A stretch of 64,000 bases of DNA from JANXQG01 sp963775975 (lineage in GTDB: Bacteria; Planctomycetota; Planctomycetia; Pirellulales; Thermoguttaceae): assembly GCA_963775975.1 (NCBI GenBank), contig CAVZKX010000004.1, positions 142,833 to 206,832 of the forward strand, in the 5' to 3' direction. How positions within the stretch are numbered: the first letter of the stretch is position 1; each line of letters starts with the position of its first letter. The translations under genes were made by a program, and so were the position numbers. The notes beneath the pieces were generated by a model. The model ran no database searches. It was given only the letters and a program-made list of their open reading frames with translations, and was not told the origin of the DNA. Shown here piece after piece: positions 58,219 to 64,000 of the stretch.

Positions 58219-59820
58219 ATGCCACAATTCCTAGCCATCGAATGGAGCGCCGCCGAGTGCCGCGCGGCCGTCGCCTCGATAAAGGGCCGGCAGGTCGTTA
58301 TCGAACACGCCTTCGCGTTCCCCCGCACGGCGGACGAAACGCCCGAGGGCCTCGGCGCGCGGCTTGCCCAGGAACTTGACGCGCGCGGATGCGGGCGGCC
58401 CGAAGCGATGGTATCCGTCGGCCGCACGCGGATCGAGTTGCGGCAGTTCACCGTCCCGCCGGCCGAAGAAGATGACTTGCCCAATCTCGTGCGCTTTCAG
58501 GCCGCGCGGGAGTTCAACGAACTGGACGACCGCTGGCGGCTGGACTTCCTGCCGATCGACACTGTCGGCGAAGGCCCTAAGCCGGTTCTCGCCACGGCAA
58601 TTGCCCCCAGCGAGATCGCACAAATCGAAAAAGTCTGCGAAAAGGCCGGGCTGATTCTCCGCCGCGTGCTTCTGCGGCCGTGCGAAGCGGCATCGCTCTT
58701 GACTGCGTCGCAGTCGGCGGCCAGCGGCGGCGGAAAGCTGCCGCAATTGATCATCGAGCTTTTCGCCGAAGAGGCGGATCTGACGGTCATCCAGGGCGGT
58801 AAGACTGTGTTTCTGCGCACGACGCGCTTCGCCGGCGGCCGGCCTGCCGTGCCCGCACTCGTGGCCGAAATCCGCCTGACCCTGGCCGCCGCGCGGAACC
58901 AGCTCGTTACGGAAACGGGCGATTCGGCCAAGATCCATTCGCTCGTGCTTTTCGGTCAAGACCCTATCGACGTTCAACTGGCCGAAAGCGTGAAGACCGA
59001 GTCGGGCTTGCCCGTCGCGCTCGTCAATCCATTCGCGGGCCTGAAGACTTCGCCTGCGCTCGCGGCCGCGATGCCGGCGCACAGCGACCGTTACGCTCCG
59101 CTCTTGGGCATGTTGCAGGCCGAGCTTCGCAACACCCGCCACGCGATCGACTTCATCAATCCGCGGCGGCGTCCGCCGCCGGTCAGCCGCCGGAACCTCT
59201 GGATTTCGCTGGGCGCGGCGGCCGCGGTGCTGGTGATCGCTTACATCATCTGGGGCCGCGTGGACCACTACCTGCTCGCCTCCGACGTGGACGAAAAGAG
59301 GAACAGCGTCAAAGAGATCCAGGATTGGTTGGACAAGGGGAAGAAGGGCCGCACGATTACCGCCGAAATTCGCAAGTGGGTCGATCAAGATAGCGTCTGG
59401 CTCGATGAGATGAGCGGACTCAGCCGCGGCATGCCGGACGCCCGCGACGCCATGCTCGGCGAGTTTACCGCCAGCTCCGGCGCACGCGGCAGCCAGATGG
59501 ATATCAAAGGCTGGACTCGAACCTACGACAACATCGCTGCCATGGAGAAAGGCGTTCGTCCTCTGGCGGGCAACATGAACACCAAGGACAGCCACGAAGA
59601 CACTACGGACGCACGCTATAAATGGCGATTCGACGCCTCGATCGTGGTGGAAAAAGAACCGGGCAAGGTGCCCGCTAAGGCTCAGCCGGCCGATTCCGCC
59701 AAGCCGTCCGCCGCGTCCGCTGTTTCGCCGGGCGCTTCGGCCCTGCCGACTTCCAATCCGCCAGCCGCTACGGCTGCGGCGCCGCCCGCGAAGCCATCTG
59801 CCACGGGGGCCGCGCGATGA
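58219..59820 (+). CDS. gspL: GspL/PilM-like inner-membrane protein
   Basis: A 533-residue protein. Residues 1-320 form an actin-like PilM/GspL cytosolic fold (FLAIEWSAAECRAAVASIKG, then ELRQFTVPPAEEDDLPNLVR and KLPQLIIELFAEEADLTVIQ). One membrane helix (LWISLGAAAAVLVIAYIIWG) is at about 330-350. A periplasmic helical domain and a Pro/Ala/Ser tail follow. It recruits the GspE ATPase to the membrane. The start ATG at 58219 comes 40 bases after the gspK stop. Its stop overlaps the gspM start (ATGA), so they are translationally coupled. Confidence 0.8.
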   Translation: MPQFLAIEWSAAECRAAVASIKGRQVVIEHAFAFPRTADETPEGLGARLAQELDARGCGRPEAMVSVGRTRIELRQFTVPPAEEDDLPNLVRFQAAREFNELDDRWRLDFLPIDTVGEGPKPVLATAIAPSEIAQIEKVCEKAGLILRRVLLRPCEAASLLTASQSAASGGGKLPQLIIELFAEEADLTVIQGGKTVFLRTTRFAGGRPAVPALVAEIRLTLAAARNQLVTETGDSAKIHSLVLFGQDPIDVQLAESVKTESGLPVALVNPFAGLKTSPALAAAMPAHSDRYAPLLGMLQAELRNTRHAIDFINPRRRPPPVSRRNLWISLGAAAAVLVIAYIIWGRVDHYLLASDVDEKRNSVKEIQDWLDKGKKGRTITAEIRKWVDQDSVWLDEMSGLSRGMPDARDAMLGEFTASSGARGSQMDIKGWTRTYDNIAAMEKGVRPLAGNMNTKDSHEDTTDARYKWRFDASIVVEKEPGKVPAKAQPADSAKPSAASAVSPGASALPTSNPPAATAAAPPAKPSATGAAR

Positions 59821-60798
59821 AACTAAAGAAACGCGAAAAAGTAATGTTGGTCGTTGTGGCGGGCGTGATCGCCGCGGCCGGCCTGACGCTATTTTTCATG
59901 ACCGGCGACTCGCGCTCGGACGAGGCTCTCCTCAAGGAACAGGAGAATCTTAAAGTCGAGTTGGACAAGAAGCAAAGGGAAAAGCGGCAGGCGGAAGACG
60001 ACGACCGGCGTCTGGCCGATTGGAAAAAACGATCGCTGCCCTCCAACGCTTCCATCGCTCGATCGCTTTATCAGGATTGGCTGCGCGTGCTCTGCGACCG
60101 CGCCGGGCTGCATGGTTGGTCCGTACACTCCGAAGAAACCGAGTCGCACCTGAAGATCTATACGCGGATTCCGTTTTCCATCCATGCAGGCGCGACCCTG
60201 CCGGAGATCCTTAATTTTCTGTATGGCTTTTATTCCGCGGGTCACCTCCATCAAATCCGCCGCTTGCATATCGCGCAGTGCGCCGCCCGGTACGAAAGAC
60301 TATCCGTTTGAAGTGAACATTGCCATCGAGGCCATATCACTGCCCGATGCGGCGTCCGCGGACCAACTCGCCACGGAAGCCAATCCGGAGATCAAGCTGC
60401 CGCAACTCGCCGCGGATCGCGCGGCGATCGAGAAGCGGAACTTTTTTGCCGCCTACGTGCCGCAGACGCAGACGGCCCCCAACATTGTTCGCGGTGGGAC
60501 GGACGTTACTCCTCCGCGTCCGCCGGAGCGCATCGATTTCGCCAAATTCGCCGTCGTCACAGGCTTTACCAACGACGAAGAGGACGGCATCTGGCGGGTC
60601 TGGCTGCAAGACCGCATTGCTGGCCGCGGAAAGACATTGAAGCTCAAGGAGGGCGAGGAGTTCAAAGTCGGCGGCGGCACCGGCCAGATTCACACGATCA
60701 TGGCCCCCGAGGGCGACGTGATTCTCCGCTTTGACGGCAAACTCCGCGAATTGCACCTTGGAGAAGGCCTGCGGGACGGAAAAGAAATAAAGGAATAG
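59817..60798 (+). CDS. gspM: GspM/PilO-like inner-membrane protein (frameshifted)
   Basis: It starts MKLKKREKVMLVVVAGVIAAAGL with one membrane helix, a coiled coil (KEQENLKVELDKKQREKRQ) and a ferredoxin-like domain, SLYQDWLRVLCDRAGLHGWS with FSIHAGATLPEILNFLYGFY. After HQIRRLHIA the frame breaks near 60280; the next frame continues PPGTKDYPFEVNIAIEAISL. The C-terminal half of about 170 residues has FAAYVPQTQT and TGFTNDEEDGIWRVWLQDR, a GspC/PilP-like periplasmic region. About 327 residues. It bridges GspL and the secretion machinery. Last gene of the operon. Confidence 0.8.
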
Positions 60799-60904
60799 AC
60801 CGCGAGTTGCTTCGATATATAATTTCGTAGGACTGGACCAGCGGGCACTGGCCCTGCCTACCGCCGCTGAACGTTGAAGAGAACGTCCTTATAAGGAGAT
60901 TCCC

Positions 60905-61858
60905 ATGTGCCGCGCGTTAAACCTTTCGTGGCTGATATTGTTGGCCGCAACCGTTAATACCGGTACCGTCTGGGCACAATTCGGCAGTTCCGGCGGCGGC
61001 GGCGGCGGCATGTCCAGCGGCGGCGGCATGGGCATCGGTATGTCCGGCGGCGGCGGCTCTTCGATGGGCTCCGGGATGTTCGGCAGCAGCGGCGGCGGCA
61101 GCGGCTCCTCCGGCGGCGGCATCGGCATGGGCTCGTCCAATCTCAACGCCTTTGGACAGAACTCGCCGCTGCAACAGTCGCAAAACATTGGCCTGGGACA
61201 AACCAGTAACAACCAAAACGGCGGCTTTATCGGGACCACGGCCGCACAGGCGTCGAAGAATTTTATCGGCGCCTCCCAAGCCAACAATCAAACGGGCATG
61301 AACGGCATGTCTGGCACGGGCGGAATGTCGGGCATGGGCGGAATGAGCGGCATGTCAGGCATGGGCGGCATGTCCGGCATGGGCGGAATGTCTGGCCTCG
61401 GCGGCATGTCGGGCATGGGCGGCATGGGCGGAGGCCGAGGGGGCCAGGGCCAGGGCCAGTATGGCGGGGCAGGCGGCTATGGCGGCGGAATGTCGTCCGG
61501 CAACAGTTCGCCTGTCATCGTCCGCACGCAAATCACGCTCGACCATCACGACTTCAACATGCGCCCCGTCGGCGTCGGGCCGGTTATTGCTGGGCATTTG
61601 TCGGCGCTGCCGGCGCTCCATTGGAGTACGGTCCCCAGGATTGATTTGCAGGGGCATACGGCTGTACTGCGGGGCGTTGTTGCCACCGAGCACGATCGGG
61701 ATTTGGCAGAGCGTATTGTTCGCCTGGAACCATCGGTCTCTGAGGTGCAAAACCAGCTTGTGGTGGCAGGTTCTGTGCCGGCCCCATCTGCGGCGCCGAC
61801 AATTGTCCCGGCGCCGGGCCGTTCCGCCACGCCGGGTTCGGCGCCGGCCAACCGGTAG
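60905..61858 (+). CDS. Gly-rich secreted protein with C-terminal BON domain
   Basis: AAGGAG lies six bases before the ATG. A signal peptide (ALNLSWLILLAATVNTGTVWAQ) precedes a Gly/Ser/Met-rich region with GMSGMGGMSGM-type repeats over about residues 25-195. The C-terminal domain, residues 225-300, is a BON domain (WSTVPRIDLQGHTAVLRGVV, then ATEHDRDLAERIVRLEPSVS with EVQNQLVVAG). BON domains are phospholipid- or surface-associated modules. The final 20 residues overlap the convergent gene on the other strand. It follows gspM by 106 bases and might be part of the same transcript or a secreted substrate (inference). Confidence 0.7.
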   Translation: MCRALNLSWLILLAATVNTGTVWAQFGSSGGGGGGMSSGGGMGIGMSGGGGSSMGSGMFGSSGGGSGSSGGGIGMGSSNLNAFGQNSPLQQSQNIGLGQTSNNQNGGFIGTTAAQASKNFIGASQANNQTGMNGMSGTGGMSGMGGMSGMSGMGGMSGMGGMSGLGGMSGMGGMGGGRGGQGQGQYGGAGGYGGGMSSGNSSPVIVRTQITLDHHDFNMRPVGVGPVIAGHLSALPALHWSTVPRIDLQGHTAVLRGVVATEHDRDLAERIVRLEPSVSEVQNQLVVAGSVPAPSAAPTIVPAPGRSATPGSAPANR

Positions 61859-62769
61859 GCGCGCTGGATGGCGGCGGCGCGAACTGGCCGCCGTTGTAGT
61901 TGCTGGCCGGCCGCGGATCGCGGTTTGGCGCCGCGCGTGCCGCTGCCGGCGCGCTGAGCACTTCGCGCGAGAGCATTCCGTCGGGAACGTCAATCGTCGC
62001 AGTTGCCATCCGCCGCTCGTGAATTACCTGGCCCGCCGGCGCGCCGCCTTGCTGGAGGGGCTGCTCGTAGGATGCCGCGCGGACGCCGTCCGAGGCTTGC
62101 CCCTGCGGCCCATAATACCCGGGCGGATTTGCGGCATTCCCGCCGGCCGCTGGTGCCCGGTTGCCAAAAGCGCCGCTCATGATTTGGTCGGCGCACTCGG
62201 CCAGCGTCCCGCCGCCAATCGGCGGCAAACGGCTCGCCGAATCCGCCTTGAACGGCGGCAGCGTGCCGGGCAGAATTTCCTTCAATTGCTCGCCGATCAC
62301 CGGCGCGCCGAGCTTCGGCTCGAAACGCACGATGAGCGTAATTTCCTTTTGCAGGCCGCCCGCTTGGTCCCAGGGAAGCCAGACGCTATAGGAATGGCCC
62401 GCCTTGGACATGCTGTGGTGTTTCGGCAGTTGCTCGGGCGTGAAGACATACTTGCAATCGGGCTTGCAGTTGTTCGGATCGCGGTTCGTTTCGTCGAACG
62501 CGTAGATAATCAGCGTCCCGTCGACTTTGACCGGCGCATCGCTTTTCGATTCGTAGAACATCATTCGCCACGAAACCGCGGACGGCCGGCTGGCCGGCGG
62601 TCGTCGCCACGGCGTCGTTCCAATACACGACGACGCGATCCGGCTTGCCGGCCGGCTCTTCGTGGTGAAAGGGCCAAGGCGCCCAGCTCTCGCTGCTGTC
62701 GGCAGCGCTGGCGGCGGCCGTGAACAATGCGGTTATCACAAAGGCATGAATCGAAATTGCTTTGGACAT
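61584..62769 (-). CDS. Secreted Pro-rich hypothetical protein (frameshifted)
   Basis: The ATG at 62769 starts a signal peptide (SKAISIHAFVITALFTAAASAA), then WAPWPFHHEEPAGKPDRVVV. An indel near 62570 breaks the frame after QPAVRGF; the next frame runs WRMMFYESKSDAPVKVDGT and LIIYAFDETNRDPNNCKPD. The folded part of about 150 residues has WLPWDQAGGLQKEITLIVRF. The tail of about 180 residues is Pro/Ala/Gln-rich. The last 92 codons overlap the BON gene on the opposite strand. The frame there may be kept open only by GC-rich composition. A planctomycete-type secreted protein of unknown function. Confidence 0.65.
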
Positions 62770-62787
62770 GGTAAGTTCTCTTTGTAC

Positions 62788-62835
62788 CCGGCACACTCCG
62801 TGTGCCATTGGTCAGCGGCACACGGAGTGTGCCGG
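62788..62835. repeat. Perfect inverted repeat at the chimeric junction
   Basis: Two perfect 19-base arms, beginning CCGGCACACTCCG and ending CGGAGTGTGCCGG, flank a 10-base loop. The base composition changes abruptly within ten bases after the right arm. Confidence 0.85.
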
Positions 62836-62840
62836 ATACG

Positions 62841-63331
62841 TTAGCGATCAAACTGCGGTTAAGGAAAGTGAAAATGACACGGCATCTTTCCGGCAATATA
62901 CAATCGGAATTAACGACACTATTTTCTATTCAAAAGGATTTATCATTCTTAATAAAATAATTCCCAACCCCGATAATGGCAAGTATCATTTTACTGCAAA
63001 TGATACCGCTTTAATGGCCGACATGACCGTTGTTAACAAAGACAGCATGCGCTCCAAAGCAAACCCGTTATTCTATATAAAAGATAACAGGGTAATTCCT
63101 GTTGTTGATACAGTTTTTTCGCAAGACCTTGCGATTGCTTTCAACGGCGTTGGAGAAAACAAAAAATTATTATTCGGTGTAAAAGAATCTTCTTCCATGA
63201 TTCCTTTTGTAGCTCTGAAAGTTTTATTATTTCCGCAGATCAATATTTTATGGATCGGTACGCTAATTATGATCACCGGCTTTATCATGAGTATCTTCCG
63301 TCGTATCAAGCTGCTTCGCGCTGTTAACTAA
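62841..63331 (+). CDS. C-terminus of a CcsA/CcmF-like cytochrome c biogenesis protein (5' truncated, Bacteroidetes-type)
   Basis: AT-rich coding sequence in frame from the junction. The text GINDTIFYSKGFIILNKII and VVDTVFSQDLAIAFNGVGEN is typical of the periplasmic part of ResB/CcsA-like cytochrome c assembly proteins of Bacteroidetes. The end has a membrane helix, INILWIGTLIMITGFIMS, and a basic tail. The in-frame planctomycete residues before about 62838 are an artefact of the join. Codon use is strongly AT-rich, unlike everything before it. It should not be credited to the planctomycete. Confidence 0.7.
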
Positions 63332-63422
63332 ATTTTTAATAATTCACTAACAAGCGTTTGGGTTACTTTCCTTGTCATTTAGTATGAAATACCGGGGTTT
63401 TGATTAATTTTGTACTTCGATT

Positions 63423-63660
63423 ATGAAGCATTGCAGCAAGCTATTTTTCTTAATTATTTTTTCCGTACTTCTCTGCGGTGCAAAATCTTCTTTTGCTCAA
63501 AATCAATCTTCAAAATACGGACCGTATGACACGCTGCTTGTTCCAATTTATGTGTACAACGGCGACACTCTTCCATCACGAACTTTGGAAATGGTTTGGG
63601 TTACTGCAAAAATGCCTGCAGCTATGCGCAAGCGCCTTGAAGAATGGACAAAACTTCGCA
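63423..63660 (+). CDS. N-terminus of a DUF4294 protein (3' truncated, Bacteroidetes-type)
   Basis: It starts MKHCSKLFFLIIFSVLLCGAK, a signal peptide. It continues with YGPYDTLLVPIYVYNGDTLP and ALKKRLEEW-type text, MRKRLEEWTKLR, as in DUF4294 proteins of Bacteroidetes. The family continues with a conserved NAVYVTYPYA-like segment, but here the sequence turns GC-rich at about 63,660. It is therefore cut by a second join. Adjacent to the CcsA-like gene, as would be normal within one Bacteroidetes genome. Confidence 0.65.
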
Positions 63661-64000
63661 CGGTGCCGGTGAGCCGGTTCGGGGCTTTCGCGCGACGGCA
63701 CGGCTCCCGGCAGGCGAACGATGTTGGAGGGGGCAGCGGGCGCTTCGCCGATTTCGATGGCCGGCGGCTCGGCGCGCGGCGTCGCCGGCGGCGGCGTGCG
63801 CCGGCCCTGTTCGATGCTCTGGCGTGCCGCGCCTCGAGGTCGTCGCTGGCGACCTGCGGCGCCGGTTCTTCGACGATGTCGGCGACCGGCTCGGCGGAAG
63901 CGGGGAGAGGTTCGGCCGGCTCTGGCAAAGGCTCGAAGCCGATGGGGTTGCCGCGCCGGTCGGCCTCGCCGGCCGCTACCCCGAGCGGGTGATCGAAAAG
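63661..64000. other. GC-rich terminal segment of a third composition
   Basis: About 340 bases of very high GC follow the DUF4294 cut. On the minus strand a Pro/Ala-rich frame reads EPLPEPAEPLPASAEPVADI. A neighbouring frame after about 63815 reads IEIGEAPAAPSNIVRLPGAV. This resembles a linker of an alphaproteobacterial multidomain sensor protein, but support is weak. No start or stop is visible. Confidence 0.3.

Noticed and set aside
62762..62840. In-frame N-terminal extension (MDMVSSLCTRHTP) of the CcsA-like fragment
   Set aside because: It reads antisense through the start of a planctomycete gene and the hairpin, so it is an artefact of the chimeric join.

Overview
The window looks like a planctomycete contig, most likely Pirellulales-like. 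The evidence is the high GC, two PEP-CTERM proteins, a very long autotransporter-repeat protein, an LptD-like outer-membrane protein, many TPR proteins, type II secretion pseudopilins and many short palindromic intergenic repeats. The lineage is inferred from family knowledge and was not tested by a search. No rRNA, convincing tRNA, CRISPR array or transposase gene was seen.

Layout. 1-11.3 kb: a TPR and GT-C cluster, with a spermidine-synthase-like/TPR fusion cut by the window edge, two TMTC-like membrane-TPR proteins on opposite strands and a giant TPR protein. 11.3-14.5 kb: a small conserved protein, a soluble histidine kinase, a PEP-CTERM protein and a lipoprotein. 14.7-21.5 kb: a flagellar regulatory and export block (flhA, an unrelated-looking hypothetical, flhF, flhG, a small membrane protein, fliA). 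21.7-36.8 kb: hemA, scpB with an acidic tail, a secreted protein, dgkA, lptD, a DUF4114-like secreted protein, a TadE/TadG/TadE trio, dprA, uppP, a double-GNAT protein and a DJ-1/PfpI protein. 37-49.4 kb: a giant PATR/PEP-CTERM protein, a TAXI-like binding protein, a secreted hypothetical, dus, mug, an Spy-like Gly-rich protein and an EF-hand protein. 49.7-60.8 kb: a type II secretion operon, gspE-F-G-H-I-J-K-L-M. 60.9-62.8 kb: a BON-domain Gly-rich protein and a convergent secreted protein.

Two cautions. First, about twenty sites need a 1-2 base indel to restore a recognisable family (flhA, flhF, flhG, fliA, gspI, gspK, gspM and others). This pattern suggests consensus errors in the assembly more than mass pseudogenisation. 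Such genes are annotated as single CDS spanning the shift. Second, the last ~1.2 kb is not planctomycete-like. From about 62,838 an AT-rich Bacteroidetes-type segment begins (CcsA/CcmF-like C-terminus, then a DUF4294 N-terminus). It is cut at about 63,660 by a third, very GC-rich segment. This is most simply a chimeric contig end.

The best candidates for new biology are: a ~70-base dispersed element present at three loci, a 120-base element with 26-base terminal inverted repeats, a palindromic repeat sitting in frame inside the gspJ leader, a ~160-codon Gly-rich insert in GspK, and the TMTC-like/TPR cluster.
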